From contig OY482849.1 of assembly GCA_960531495.1 (NCBI GenBank), positions 4,980,265 through 5,044,264 on the forward strand: 64,000 nucleotides of DNA, given 5' to 3'. The position numbers were made by a program, and so were the translations under genes. How positions within the stretch are numbered: the first letter of the stretch is position 1; every line of letters starts with the position of its first letter. The stretch is from Zeus faber (taxonomy: Eukaryota > Chordata > Actinopteri > Zeiformes > Zeidae). Positions 22,857 through 35,996 of this stretch are shown here, one piece after another. The notes beneath the pieces were generated by a model. It was not told the origin of the DNA and searched no databases. It saw nothing but the letters and a program-made list of their open reading frames with translations.

Positions 22857-22893
<37 letters not shown>
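22857..22893. repeat. (CA)n microsatellite
   Basis: About 18 CA units just before repeat copy 2 (22903-23237). Confidence 0.95.
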
Positions 22894-22895
<2 letters not shown>

Positions 22896-22902
22896 ATTAA
22901 CT

Positions 22903-23237
22903 GCCATAGCTATCACAGGAAGAGGCCAGGTGTTGAATTGCTGTTCCAATTTTCTTGGACTTAACTCTATTTTGTCAAAACATGTTGTCATCTGACGTTA
23001 TTCCATGTACATGTTATTGTTTGATTCTATCTTTATTCGTCTCATCTGTGGTAATTCTCCCCCTCTTGGAGTAGTGATTGGTTGTTTATAGATCCAAACA
23101 TGGGTAGATCGTTCTCTAAAGAGGGGGATTGGTGGCAGTTCTGTGTAACAAAATGCTGTGCTCTTGTCATCTCACAGGTCATCCACAGGACAGAGTTGTT
23201 GAAGCAGTTCTTGATGATTAAAGAATGAATAAAGAGT
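22903..23237. repeat. Unclassified dispersed repeat, copy 2
   Basis: Second copy of the repeat at 14935-15235, same orientation, with an extra GTAACAAAATGCTGTGCT segment relative to copy 1. Confidence 0.75.
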
Positions 23238-23389
23238 TGCAACGCAGGTTGAGAAGTTAAACTCCACTTCCGAACTCTGTCCTAGATGCAATAGCATACA
23301 AATACTCTGTGTTGTATGCCCAGCATGCTAACAGCACAGGTAAGAAGAAAAAAAAAGAGCTCTGGTATCAGAGTCTTTTATTAGAGATT

Positions 23390-26200
23390 TTATTTATCGA
23401 TTGCAAAGTCCCTAAGCCAAGCAGTTGCCCCCTGGTCTGCTGTGTGGAGGGTGACTAATCCTCCTTTCAGTTTTTAAAGAGGGCAAACTTCTATGATGTG
23501 TTCCATGGTTTGCTGCTCTCCACAAGCACACAGGGGAGTGGGGCTACTGCCCCATTTGTGATGGCTGGGCCGGGCCATGTCCAGTCCTGAAGTGATTGAG
23601 CGTAGACCATTGTCTCCTTGGGAGGTTGGTGCCAGGGACCTGTTGATTGGGGTCTGACACCAGATGTTTGTTTGGGACCTCCTTGGACTCCCATTCTGCT
23701 TTCCAAGCCAGTTGGATGGCGAAGTCAGCTGGTGGGATGTTCTTCCAAATTGGTCGTCTAGATGGAAGTTGAGCAGTGGGTGGGTTGTAGATGTTTGCAT
23801 GGATTGGTAGATGGGGAGAATCTTTGACCTTTTGGAGCATCCTTTGAGTGGCTGCTGCTCCCCGGATATGTGGAGGGGGAATGTTGGATAGGACAGGGAG
23901 CCAGGGGAGTGGTGTTGAGCGGATAGTCCCGGTTATGGTTCTCATGGTTGTGTTGAGCTGGGTGTCCACATGGTGTGTGTGGGGTGACCTGGACCAGACA
24001 GGGGCACAATATTCAGCTGCAGAGTATGCGAGAGCCAGTGCTGAGGTGCGCAGTGTGGAGGCTGCTGCCCCCCATTTTGCACCAGCGAGCTTGCAGAGCA
24101 GGTTGTTCATTGACTTAACCTTAGATGCCATCCCTTTTAGGTGTTTCTTGAAGGATAGGGTCCCATCAAGGGTCACTCCCAGGTAGGTTGGATTAAAGCC
24201 ATGCTTCAGCTTGTGTCCGCCCAGATGGATGTTTAGTTCTGTGGCAGCTTTTGCGTTTGTGGACGTGGAATACACTGGAAACAGTTTTTGCTGGACTTGG
24301 TTTTAGGCGCCAGGTTCTGCAGAACTGGTCCAGTTTGGCAAGGTCATCAGTGAGCACCCGTTCCAGTTCATCAAAGTCTGGTGTTTGAAATGCCAGACCG
24401 ATGTCATCTGCATAGATGAATTTGCGAGATTTGGTGGAGGGTAGGTCATTTGTGTAGAGGTTGAACAGAGTTGGAGCTAGAATTGAGCCTTGAAGGAGTC
24501 CTTGCGGAAACCTGCCTGATCCACGCAAAGAATTTCCTCTACTCCTGGAGAGATACGTTGTAGTATTAGGCATTCCAGGATTTTGTAGGGAACGCTGAGT
24601 AGAGAGATTGGGCAGTAGCTGGCAGGTAGTTTGTGGTCTTTGCCAGGTTTTAAGATGGCAATAACTTTTGCTGTCCGCCATTTCTTTGGGATCAAGTTTC
24701 GTATTTATGATCTTGGTATAGAATTGTGTCAGCCAGGTTAGGGCTCGGGGGCCAAGGTGTTTCATGAACTCTGGAGAGATGTTGTCATATCCTGCTGCCT
24801 TTCCACATTTCAGGCCCTGCACGACTTTCTCCAGTTCAGCAACCTCAAAAGGTTCAGGGTTTCTATGGTCTCTGAGCGCTTTCTTTAGCCCAGTTGTAAC
24901 TGCTCTTCTGGTGGGTTTGTCTTGGGTTGCTTTTGCAATAGTCAGTAGGTGGGATGCAACTTGGTTGGGTGTGACAGATGCTCGGTTTTGGCTGGGGGGC
25001 TTCTGTGCAGCCTTAGACGGCGGATGAGGCTCCAACATTTCCTGCTAGTGTGTGAAGATTAGGTCAGCTACTGTCTCCTCCCGTTTCCTTGGCCGAGCTG
25101 TATTTAGCGATTCAATGAGATGGTCTGCTATCTCAGGGTCGCCTGAAGTTTTGTAGGCTTGTAGGAGTGCAGCACTTTCTCCGTCCAGGCATGGGACGTA
25201 GAGGGGTCGGTAGCCTCATGGGATTGCTGAGTGGGCAGCTTTGTAGATGGCGCTGCAGAAGCGGTTGTATACTTCATCTACAGTGATGGTGTGGAGTGGG
25301 ATGGTAACAACACTCCGCTCCAGGATTTCACTGTATTTCTTCCAGTTGGCTTTGCAGAAGTTCCAGCGCATCTTCCTTGGGCTGTCTATGACTGGGAGGT
25401 GTAGGCCAACGTGTACAAGAAAGGGCCGGTGTTGACTGTGTGGAAAATCGTCAAGAATGAGGATCTGAGCAGGATAGGGCGTTCCATTCAAAGAGCTGAC
25501 CCAGCACAGGTCAGGAGAGTAGTCTTTTTTCCACCTGGCAGAGTGGAAGGTTCTTCTTTGTTTGGGATCATGTATCAGAACAAGGTCATTTCTAGATGCC
25601 CAGTCTGAAACTGCCTCTCCATCACTATCCATTACTGGATATCCCCAGTCAGGGTGGTGGCTGTTGAAATCCCCCACATAGATGGCAGGGTGGGGTAGGG
25701 TGGGTAGGACCTGCAGATCCAAGTTGGCACTAGGGGGCTTGTACACATTGACAATGTTGAAACCACCAATAGTTAGGGTATCAGAGAATTGTGTTGTTGT
25801 CAAGTGATTTGCTTCAGCTATGTCAGAACGCACGTACGTAGGTGGCACGTCCATGTTTGGCATGTGGAGCGTAACACGATTGATGGTGTAGCGGCCTACT
25901 TCCTCTTTGCCAATGTGAGTCTCTTGGAGGCAGATAACGTCATTCGAGTGTTGGGAGGCGAGGACTTCGATTAGGCTTCGCTTGGCTGCAGAAAGGCCTT
26001 CGACGTTTAGTTGTAGTATTCAAAGGGCAGGTCCCACTGCAAGGTGCTCTTGAGGCTGTCTGCTGTCGGCTTTGGGACTGTGACTAGGATTCTTTGACTT
26101 GACTCTCAGGCGTCATCTCTTAGAATTTAGTCTGCTGGGAGGATCATTTGCTTCCCCAGGCGGGCCCGGGTACTGACGGGGGGCGCGACGTGAACGCTGA
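23390..26200 (-). mobile_element. Jockey/I-related non-LTR retrotransposon, near full coding length but broken
   Basis: Minus strand, in order. 25216-25863 is an apurinic-type endonuclease (VGDFNSHHPDWGY, SDWASRNDLVLIHD). 24193-25038 is the reverse transcriptase, with its palm motifs (GLKCGKAAGYDNISPEF, GLLQGSILAPTLFNLYTNDL, FIYADD catalytic motif). 23474-24275 is the C-terminal region (YLGVTLDGTLSFKKHL), closing with a Cys-His knuckle-like CACGEQQTMEHIIEVCPL. At least three frameshifts or stops separate the blocks. The clade is inferred from the overall pattern; the domain order and YADD are seen directly. Confidence 0.87.
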
Positions 26201-26369
26201 TCCATTGTTCCCCTATTAGAGATTGTGCATAGCTAATAAATACAATACTTAATTGAAATATACTTTATTTATTGTACTGCTGTGATAGGACTTTGTTTTA
26301 TTCCTTACTAAATAATTGTGTTTTTATTAGAGGATGACTGGACTATTGTTTTGTTTCTGCTAGTGTGTG

Positions 26370-29350
26370 CAGAGGCGTTGCCAGAGTTTTGGGGCCCCAT
26401 GGAAAAAAACCTATTGGGGCCCTAATATACTGTAGAAATCAGAATGTTTCAGGTAAAAATTACGTACTGAACAATATGTGTTATTAAATGTACTACTATA
26501 AGCTTCTGCTGCTCTATCCTACAATTGTGCAGATTCTAGTTTCCACCTTCATCCTTTGCATATATTAACTATACCACATTTTTGGTTCCTAATGTTAACA
26601 AAAGCTGTCAGTGCCATGAGATTTTTCCAGTGCTTTATTATAAATAACTACGCAATTGGTGACTTATTTTTAATATACAGTACGTATGGTATTGTAGTCA
26701 GTTTTAATGAAGAAATTACCATGATAAATGATCCATGTTTCAGATTTAATAATTTCTTACCAATTCTTATAAACAAGGCTAACCCTCTTCTGTCCTATGC
26801 ATCATTTCTAAATACATGCCTAAATAACATGCCCAAAATAAAAACAAATCCTGAACTATGTGGACTGTAGGCATAAATGTGGTACCTACAGAGAACAAGC
26901 ATCTGTGAAACTTAAACTGTAGTGTAAGACATTATGTGGGCATTCCTGAGCAAGTTCAACTGGAGATAAACCACGGCAGAAACTTTGAAACAGTATTTTG
27001 CCCATCCCCGGGCAGGCATGGGTAGAACGGGTAAAGCCATTTGTCCTTGTGTTTGTTCACTGTCAACAAAATTCAGAGGTTGCATTGCACCAAGAGCCCA
27101 GCCTCGAGCCTTCTTGTGAGTTAACTCATTAAAAATGTCTTCAGAGTTACATTTTCTAGCTAACTGGTATTCAATTGAAAGGATAGCAAGGCTGTTCAAT
27201 CTGTCTTGGCACATTGTAGATCTTAGATAGTTCTTTATTAGTTTCAGTTACTGAAGGCACGTTCACCTCCAGCAACTGTTACAGGCATTGTACAGAATAT
27301 TCGCAGTGCAATGCACACGTCTCCAAAAATGATCTGTAGCTACATTTTGTAAATGGCATTTAGGAGCTCTACTGGAAAAAGAACATCTGAAAAAGTGGCA
27401 CGATATATCCTTTTTAGATGTCACACTTCATTTTCAAATACATCTGTGAGATCTTTGGAGTACTTGTTTCTCAATTTGTGGCAAGATTCATGAATTTAGT
27501 TTTCAGTCATTTTCCTAAATGTAAGTATTGGTGAAAACTCCTCGCATATAAGTGCAATTTTGTGGAACTGAATGTCCAAATCACTGATGATACTATCCAG
27601 AGACACATAAAACATTGTGATGCGAATCCACTGTCTGACTTCTGTTCATTTGCGTCATCTTCAGTCTTATCAGGGAATTGTTTCTTTTTCTCTGGCGGCT
27701 CCTCTGTTCACTGTGAAACTGACTATTTACACCTATTTAATTTGCCGTCATGGAGGCTTCTGCCAGAAGAGTGTCCCATTGATTACGCAGAGCCTGCATT
27801 CCTCCCTGTAGTGCCTTAATGTGAGCTGCTTCAGTGTCCAGAGAAATACTTCCTGACTGAAGAAATTAGGGTTAAATTCTCAATACACTGCAAAACCTTT
27901 GCCCAGAAGGTAAGCAGGAAGATTGCCTTGAAAGACATGAAATAGCTTTTTAGACCTTTTGTCTCAGATTTGGCTTTGTTGTCAGGCTGCAGGTAGCAAG
28001 AAGCATATCTAGGGTCTTGATGATGGACGGTAAATGAGTTGCCACTGGTTGCCACCGCAGCAATACGCGACTCTGTCACGTGTCTGAAAGGCGATTAAGA
28101 CAGCAGCCAGTCTTTTCCTTGAGAATGGCCACTGAACAGATTGTAAAGACGATTCACACAGCCAAAAAAGGTTGACACTTCTGGGGACGACTGAACTGCA
28201 TGTACACCCAAAGATTAAGAGTATGGGAGGCACAAGGTGAGTTTGTGGCCAGTGGATTATTTTGCAGTATGTGTGGTTGAACTCCCTTCACTTTCCCTAA
28301 CATATTTGCACATTCATCATAATCACGGCAATCTGCTATGTCTATACATGCCCTTCCAATGCACTCAAAATCATTTCAGAAATTTCTGTCTTTCTAACAA
28401 AGTCTTTAAATTCAAGAAAACTTTCAATTATTTCCCATTCACCTGTTCCCTGAACTTTATCTTTGTGTACATATCTCACCTATAATACATTTTGCTCAGT
28501 ATGGGAAATGTCTGGAGTTGCATCACATATAACCGAGTAATAGATTGCATCTTCTCTTTCATAAAGTATTGTTTTCAAAACCCTTTGACCACAGATTCTC
28601 ATCAACTCGTTTTGGTTCTCAGGGCTGAGGTAATGAGTCAGTCGTGCTCCTTTCTTTTTGTCCCTGACTTTCTGTCAGTGTGCACGTAATAGCGGGTCAT
28701 AATTTGACACCTAGGTAATGTCCATAATGCACATAATCAAGATTGAGTGATTTCCCCCGGAATAGCAGATTCCTTGATGCTAAGTACAGTGTCACATCCA
28801 AAATCCTGTGTTTTTATCAATTTCTGACTGGATTTGTTTCTGCAGCTGACTGTCTATACCTGTTGCTGTTGTTAAGGTATGCTGCAGGTTTTTCCATTTC
28901 CAGTAACAGTTCTTATGAGACCACCATCCTCATGCTCTGGTAGTTTGTCATACATTCTCCGCCATTTCACTGATGATATCTTATAGCCATCATTACTATT
29001 CAGAGAACTGGGTGATGATTAACTTTGCTCATGAGAAAAAATTACACATGGAATGCATAATAATGCCTCTACACTTTATAAATATTATGAATTATATATA
29101 TATATTATAAATAAGCCAGTCTCTCTGCACCTTTTCTCTTCTGCTTGCTGACTTACTGTACTGTATATAGTTGGGGAATGGCTTGCCTTCTGAGTCTGGG
29201 GGCATGACTTTATACAGTTCTGTCTCCTCACCGCACCTGTTGGCTAGTCTGGGAACAATAGCTTCTCTTTCATGGTCTTGTACTTCCTCTGGCCACAGTG
29301 CTGGATCATCTAAAACCTCATCTTCCTCACTTTGAATCTGTCCATACTCT
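26370..29350 (-). mobile_element. Degenerate hAT transposon (ZMYM/TTF-type transposase)
   Basis: Minus-strand fragments of a transposase of the group often annotated as zinc finger MYM-type 1-like. About 29220-29310 contains DPALWPEEV. 27831-28233 contains pieces such as SVNLFWLCESS and FLLTFWAKVLQCI. 26912-27214 is a hAT dimerisation-like C-terminus (QDRLNSLAILSIEYQLARK, KKARGWALG). Stops and frameshifts are frequent. CAGAGGCGTTGCCAGAG at 26370 resembles a hAT terminal repeat; its partner was not found. Confidence 0.7.
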
Positions 29351-29979
29351 TCTTTCCCTTATATCTTGCTTGTTCAATCTCTTCTGTCACTCCTTCACTG
29401 GCACTGCTGCTACTCTATAACTCCTCTTCCTCCTCCCTGCTATCCTCTGCATCAGTCTGTCTGACAGCTTTCTGCTGAGATTCTGCCTACCTGGGGCTCT
29501 ATGGGCACTGGGAAGTGAGTAAACAAAGGGAACTTTACGTTTAATGCTCCTACAAAGGGTACCATAAGAAAAATTTACTGCTGAAAGAAAAAAACTTTTT
29601 GATAGTATACATATCCAGTAGAATACATGTTTAAGGGTGTCTAAGTTGGTTACTACAAGTGAAGTAGTTACAAGTTTAAGGCTTAAAAGATGAAAAATAA
29701 AGTTTGAGAAAAAATGGGGAAAAGCAGGGCTGAACCAGCCTAGGAGAATGAGTGCACATTGAACATGCATGCTGAAAGAATCTGATTGAAAAGATAATTT
29801 GTTAAAAGTTTGGCCAAAGTGAAAATTTAAAAGTCTGGCCAAAGTGAAAATCTTGATGAAATTAGAAAAGTATAAATTAGTCGACGTTAAAGTATAAAGT
29901 TAAGCGCTGTAGAAGTTTTTGGAGAATCAGATGTGCTGCTGGACAGACATGTATTTTTCCTTTTGGGGTGTGAGTGTTC

Positions 29980-29999
29980 CTGTGTGTGTGTGTGTGTGA
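29980..29999. repeat. Short (GT)n run
   Basis: About nine GT units. The surrounding stretch 29350-31700 is AT-rich and otherwise shows no recognisable gene. Confidence 0.8.
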
Positions 30000-31740
30000 G
30001 TGTGCCGCAGCTAAAGAGGTGTGAAGAGATTTGTGTATTGTTCGTGTATATGTATAAATGATATATAGAATACATGTGTTATTAAATAGGTATACATATG
30101 TTGTGAGCAGTTGAATAATACATAAAGAGAAACATTTCTTGCCCCTTTAGTGATAAATATATATGAGCCTTTTTCTTTCAAGGACGTTTTATACATTTGA
30201 TGAAGGATATGAACCTTCACAAGACTTTATATATTTGGTAACAAAATGAGCCTTCTTGAGAGAAGGACTAGAATCACCAGAAACAGTCTGCCTACACATG
30301 CATGTACACATTCAGAAAAGAAAAGAAAATCACCTGCTCTGAATTATGGGGAGGATTTGTTGATTGTTTGGTTGGTGTGTGAGTTTTTTCTCTTTGTGCT
30401 TGGAGTGTGTGTGACAGTGCTTGCTGTGAGTCCTGTTGGTTAAAGGAGCAGAAAGCCTTGGTGAAATAGAAGGAAAAGCTGGGTATTTGATGCAAGAGAA
30501 GAGGTTTTGTGTTTCGGCTGCTGAGTGAAAGGAAGAGCTTTGATTTATGACTGTGCGTAACTGCATTGGGCCCGGCTGTTCCGACGGGGAGCTAAAACAG
30601 GACGTACGCCCGCTGACGACAAGAGCAAACTGGAAGTTGTGTCTAAATTTAAGAGGTGGAGCAAGGGGTGGTGGTTCATACAGAGTGGAACTTCGTCGAC
30701 TCCCCCTGACAAGTGGGGTGGAGAAGAAGCCCCCTCCTCTCTCTCTCTTTTCTTAGTATGATAGAAGGAAATAAATAAATAAATGAATATTAAAATGAAA
30801 TAAAATAAAATATATAAAAATAAAATAAAATTAAATAGGAAAATAGAATAAAAATAATTAATTAGAGGTGAAATTTGACTAATGTACTCTTTAGATTTAA
30901 ATGTGTCATACGAATAAAAGTTAACATTGCTTTATTTCAAATGCGCGAGAAATAAAAAAGCTGATAATGTATGTCTCATTGGATTGTATTATAGTATGTA
31001 TAAGAATTTATCGTGGTCTTAAGACACTGAACTCTTGTGTTGTTCTTTTTGTTTTTTCTTTCTTCCTCTCTTTTACTTTGCTGAGTGAGAGCTGGGGGAA
31101 AGACAGAGAAGATGGAATGTGTCTGAATTGGATTATCCAAGGGGCAGATGACAAGACATCTGGCAGTTTTTCACAGACACCGGGAGCTTGCGGATGACAA
31201 CGCATAGAAATTCTGAATCCCGTGAATCAGGCCAGTGCGGTTTATCCATAATCTCTTTTCAATAGACACCTGCATTGACCTATGTGTGTGTACATCTAGT
31301 TATAACCTACATGATTGCTTGTTTTCACATATAGGCTTACAGTAGGTCTTTTTCTTATATTGCGTTTGCAATTAGTTAGTAAGAGACTTGTCAATGGACT
31401 GACTAATCAAGGCATTCGCCTAATTAATGGTGTATTATTGATTTGATTGATCACATAGGGAAAAGCTGATTTGATTTAAATACGGTTGAGTGCTGTGAAT
31501 ATTGGTTTCATTATCTGAGTATGGTTTACCTTGATTGAGGCTGTTTTGAGAGTGAACATTGATGGACATTTTGATAATTTTAGATAAATGAGTATGTTCA
31601 GATGTATCAGATCATGAACAAGTGAAACTGCTTTCATAAATGGGAAGCTATTGGTCTCCTTTGGGGTTGGTAAATTCAGTTGTTTTTGGTCGAGTGTGAT
31701 TACACGGTGCTTTATAAATAATTTTTAAATAAATCAATTT
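30000..31740. other. Spacer upstream of the LTR-element coding remains
   Basis: No host exon recognised. 30760-30860 is an (AAATAAAAT)-rich run. This stretch could include the 5' LTR and leader of the element that follows, but no sequence matching the 3' LTR at 35088-35445 was found here. Confidence 0.35.
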
Positions 31741-32579
31741 GATTTACGATAAAAGAAATGGATACAAAAATTACAAAAGTAATCATTCCTATTGTTGTAG
31801 TGCGAAAGAATAATCCTCTTATTAAAGATATTGTCATATCAGGAAAAATGGAGCAAGTGGTGGCCTGACATTGAACAACCATGGCTAGTTGAAGGAACTC
31901 TTAACCCGGATGTGATTAAACCAATGCAGGTGCTTGTGTCTACATATAAAGTAAATCAAAAGAAAGGAAAAAGAGGAAAGAGACGCACGAAGAAAAGACA
32001 AACAGAACTTGGCATTCTACAGCTGTTCGTAAAGGAGGGACAGACATGGTTCGAAGCTGCAAAAGAAAAAAGAGAACAAAGTAGACAAGAAATAAAGAAA
32101 AATGAAAAGGAAGCAGAAAAATTGATGGAGAAGATTACCGCACCCTTCTCACATACAGCATCTATAAAGAAGCCCCCGCCTTATGAGAACGAGATGAAGT
32201 TCACAGATGTTTATCCCCAGCTCCCAGTGATGACAACGGAGGGCAACTATCTCTTCAAAGATGAGGATGAGTAAATAATACAGATGGACAAGGCTACAAC
32301 AACCATAAAGATGTTTCCGAGCTCCAACAGAACCAAGAGAAGGAACCGTTTGGGAAGCAGACAACAAGTCAGAAGCCTGGAAATAGTAGAAGAGAGTGTG
32401 AGTGACTCGGACAAAGTTATTGGAGGATACGACCAAGCAGACAAACGGATGTTGGCTAAAGCGGAGGAAAAAGGAGCATGACCAGAAGGAACAGGACCAG
32501 GAGACTCTCAGAAAACTCAACCAAATACGGTTGGTGGATGAGAAGAATGAGGAGAGGAAGGCAAAAGGGAAGGTTTATA

Positions 32580-32662
32580 GATGCGCAGAACAGAAGGAAT
32601 TGTAGGTAGATAGTGCCCTCCGGCGTCCCCCTAACGGGAGCAGCCGAAAGAAGAGGATTCTT
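32580..32662 (+). mobile_element. RTE-like LINE 3'-end fragment inside the LTR element
   Basis: Matches the tail at about 58137-58210: ATGCGCAGAACAGAAGG, then a CCCCTAACGGGAGCAGCCGAAAGAAGA-type end (here with AACGGG against AACAGG). It lies between the Gag-like and integrase-like frames. Confidence 0.7.
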
Positions 32663-34285
32663 GGTGGTGGAATGAGGAATTAATGAGCAGCTATTAAGAT
32701 AAACACTGATGATTATCTTGATAGAGAGCGTGACATTGAGAAAAGTGTGCCATATATGACTTTAATGGTGACTGAAGGATTTGAGCAGAAGCATATAGGA
32801 GAAAGGATGGAAGAAGCTGCAGTATTGTCAAGAAAAAGTAGCTTATTGGGGTCAAACAATAACCCATGGACACAGAAGCATCATGCTCAGATAAGGAAAT
32901 TGCTGCATGCGATGATGAAGCCAAAGGAAATAGCTGTAGCTAAGTGTGCAGCACACAAAATGGACACGTCAAGGGTTACTCAAGGTAACAAAGCGGCTAA
33001 TGAGGCTGCAAACGCAGTTACAGGAGCAAACAAAGCAGGCAAAGTTCTTCTTGTCACCCATGAAGTGGACTTAGAAGATAAAATCATGCTCAGAGATGTG
33101 ATCTCGATGCAAGAAGGGGCGTCAGCCATAGATAAACAATTATGGTTGGACCGAGGGGCCACACAAGAGCCTACTGGTCTGTGGAGAAATCATGAAGGAC
33201 TGATGGTAGGACCCCCCGACCTACTAGGTCTGATGATTCAGGAAGCACATGGGTTAGCCCATGTTGCAGGGGGGAGGTAAGAAGAAAAATCACAAAAGAG
33301 TATTGTTTTTCGGCACTGTACTTGCTTGAGCAAATGTAGTATGTCATAGGCAGATGTACAATCGCTCTTAAAAACAAGGTTCGGAGGGGTGTGAAGGGTC
33401 CACCCGGTCACATTCCAACTCCGACAGGTCCTAGCATGAGTTGGTTGTGGATTTTGTTGACATGATACGACCAGTAGGAGGTAAAAGATACATGTTTGTC
33501 GACGTGGATAGATTTTCACGGGGGACTGAAGCATGTCCAACCAAGCGTAAAGATGCTCAGTCAGTTGCCAAGTTCTTGTGCCGTGAGGTCATAAGCAGGT
33601 GGGGACTTCCAGATCGCAAATGCTCAGATAATGGGAAAGAGTTTGTGGATAAAACAGTAAAATTAATTCTGCAAAAATTGGAAATTAAACTACATCTAGA
33701 AGCTGTTTATTGTCCGCAAAGCCAAGGTGTTTGTGAAAAATTGACTGGTGTGCTGAAAAATCGCATTGTTAAAATCTGTCAGCATACAGGTCTGAATTGG
33801 GTAGAGGTATGTAGTGAGGAGCTTACACTAGTAGAGAAATATCCATTCTAAATATCTGATTCCGTCATAGACTCAATGCTATTTTTGACTGAGAAAATGC
33901 ATGGACAAAGGGGGGAAAAGGAAAATGTTAATCATATATTGGAATAATGTTGAATTATAATGCGAAAGTGAAATTATTGTACTGTATTTGATGTGTGTGC
34001 AAGATACTGGCTGGTGAATTTTTCTTTCAGGACTGGTCAGAGGGTGGCTGTGTCCAGAGATCCTAACAGCCTAATGGACTCGAACACTCAAACATGGACA
34101 TTCAAAAATGAAGGATGAAAATGGACGGCGGACCCTGAATGAGGACATCATGATCAGGAGTGTCAAGTGAAATAGCATTGAAGATTGAGGGTGTTAAAAA
34201 GCAACAGTTCAATACATACATATGTGCTATGCAGGTTTTTATAATATTGGAGTTTGTTTATTACAATGTAACCTGTATTATGGAT

Positions 34286-34491
34286 AGGGGGGATGGTAGC
34301 TCAGGCGGTAGAGCTGGTGGTCTAGTGATCCAAAGGTTGCTGGTTCGGTCCCAGGCTCCTCCTGCTAGCATGCTGTAGTGTCCTTGAGCAAGACACTTAA
34401 CCCCTAATTGCTCCTGATGGCTGCATCCGTCAGTGTTTGAACAATTGTAAGTTGCTTTGGATAAAAGCGATCTGCTAAATGTAATGTAATG
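34286..34491 (+). mobile_element. tRNA-derived SINE (V-SINE-like), plus orientation
   Basis: The 5' head looks like a tRNA gene, with A-box-like TAGCTCAGGCGGTAGAGC and B-box-like GGTTCGGTCCC. The conserved 3' part contains GTTGCTTTGGATAAAAGC and TCTGCTAAATG, as in vertebrate V-SINEs, and ends in an ATGTAATG-type tail. The second copy is at 60767-60968. The tRNA-like head is not a functional tRNA gene. Confidence 0.88.
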
Positions 34492-35087
34492 GATGAAAAG
34501 TCTGTACTCTACAGTAGATATTTTTCGCAAGACATTAGTTTGATTTAGTATTGTTTTCTTTGAAGTTTTCTGTAACAGGGTGAAATGAATATATTGGGAC
34601 CTCGGGTGTTTTCTTTTTTTGTGGGGTTTTGAGGGACATTGATGATAGGCAGGGAAAGGTTCACTGGAAGGTCCGATGGGTCGACCAGCCTGACTTTGGA
34701 CAAAATTTTTGATTTATTTCTGAGGTTCTGAATATATGCATTTATATGTAACATCCTGTACAGTTTTCTAAACGCTTCCTCTTTGTGGTTGATTTGGGGT
34801 TGGTAAATTGATTTGGAGTGCAATAGGTGGTTGCCTGGGGCAGAGGAACCGTGAGAGAATTTTGCCGTCTTGATTGTTGTTGAAAGAACTAAGAAAGGAA
34901 GCTGCCAGATGGGTTTTTCGCTCTCACACTTTACAAATTTATTGTATTGCCACAATTAAGCATGTTCAGAAGGGAATATTATAATCATTTTGTTTGTTTG
35001 TATGTGATTTCTATTAAGCCAATTAACGTCATAAGTTCAATGACTCTTCTCTCTATCGAGACACTGTGTAGTCTCGAAGGGGGGAAA

Positions 35088-35445
35088 TATGAAGTGTCTT
35101 GGAATGTGTGGCCTCCCAAGACAGCCCCATCATATAAGATAATTACTTAGAGATGGTGCCAGGGGTCCCGAGAGAGAGAGCACATCACCAGGGGTCCCGG
35201 TGATAAGGGAGGTGAAATGTGACCTGTGACCTATGTAGGGGAACCAAATGGTCAACTTTGTCTTTGGGCAAGCATAAAAGACTCGCCTGAGTTTCATTCA
35301 GCAGAGAATCCATCCAGCTCGGTATTCTCCTGGACGTCCTAGGCAAGTCTGGTCTGATGCTGTTCTTTTGTAATAAACCTATTAATTTACTCAAGTCAGC
35401 GTCAGTGGTCACTCCTTCTTCATCAACACATCAAATTCATCAAGA
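35088..35445 (+). repeat. 3' LTR of the retrovirus-like element
   Basis: Begins after the purine tract with TGAAGTGTCTTGG. It has a TATA-like ATAAAAG at about 35274 and an AATAAA polyadenylation signal near 35372, and ends near TCATCAACA. Boundaries are approximate because no second LTR was found for comparison. Confidence 0.6.
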
Positions 35446-35996
35446 AACTACATTACACACAATAAGCTATAAAATATTAAAATGTGTGTAACCAACATGA
35501 GGTGCTCACGCAGGCGGCAGCAAGGGGCCACATCACAATCACGATTCTGGGTTCTATAATTATATAGTAGAATGAATTGTCTGTGTTGTATTAAATATAA
35601 ATTTAAATCCTACACATTTAAAATTAAACTTACCTTCACTTACCTCCAGTACTTGAACTGCGCTGTCACAAAGACATTGTGGTTGAAGTTTCATCCAAAT
35701 CGATACACATACAGAGCAGATATTAACGAAAAACCGACCAAATTTTGAACAATTTTAAGATGGACAAGCAAGTATGTCTGACGCCGAAATATGTCCAACC
35801 CAGCTAAAACTATCTGGAACACATACTTCGGCATAAGCTAGAAACACATTTGAGGTGTAATCTAAACTGCTATGTAACAAGGATCTTGTGGTTTAAATTT
35901 AATCCAAATCAATCCACATACAGTACAGATATTAGTGAAAAACCAAACAACTTTGACCCAAAATATTTAGTTGGTCTTGGCATAGTGGTTAGGCCT

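Larger units (their letters stand above)
31741..35445 (+). mobile_element. Retrovirus-like LTR element, inactive, one LTR seen
   Basis: Plus strand. 31831-32274 is a charged Gag/matrix-like frame (opens with WSKWWPDIEQPW, Lys/Glu-rich centre, proline motif KKPPPYEN). 32747-33280 includes a segment typical of the integrase N-terminal region. 33441-33851 is the integrase core with the DNG and NKxE-like catalytic neighbourhood (GLPDRKCSDNGKEF, CPQSQGVCEK). Protease and reverse transcriptase are essentially absent, and stops and a LINE-tail insertion break the frames, so it cannot be functional. A purine-rich tract AAGGGGGGAAA lies just before the 3' LTR. Confidence 0.7.

Noticed and set aside
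34290..34360. tRNA-like sequence with A and B boxes
   Set aside because: It is the head of a SINE with the conserved V-SINE-like body attached, and the same unit occurs at 60767-60968; not a functional tRNA gene.
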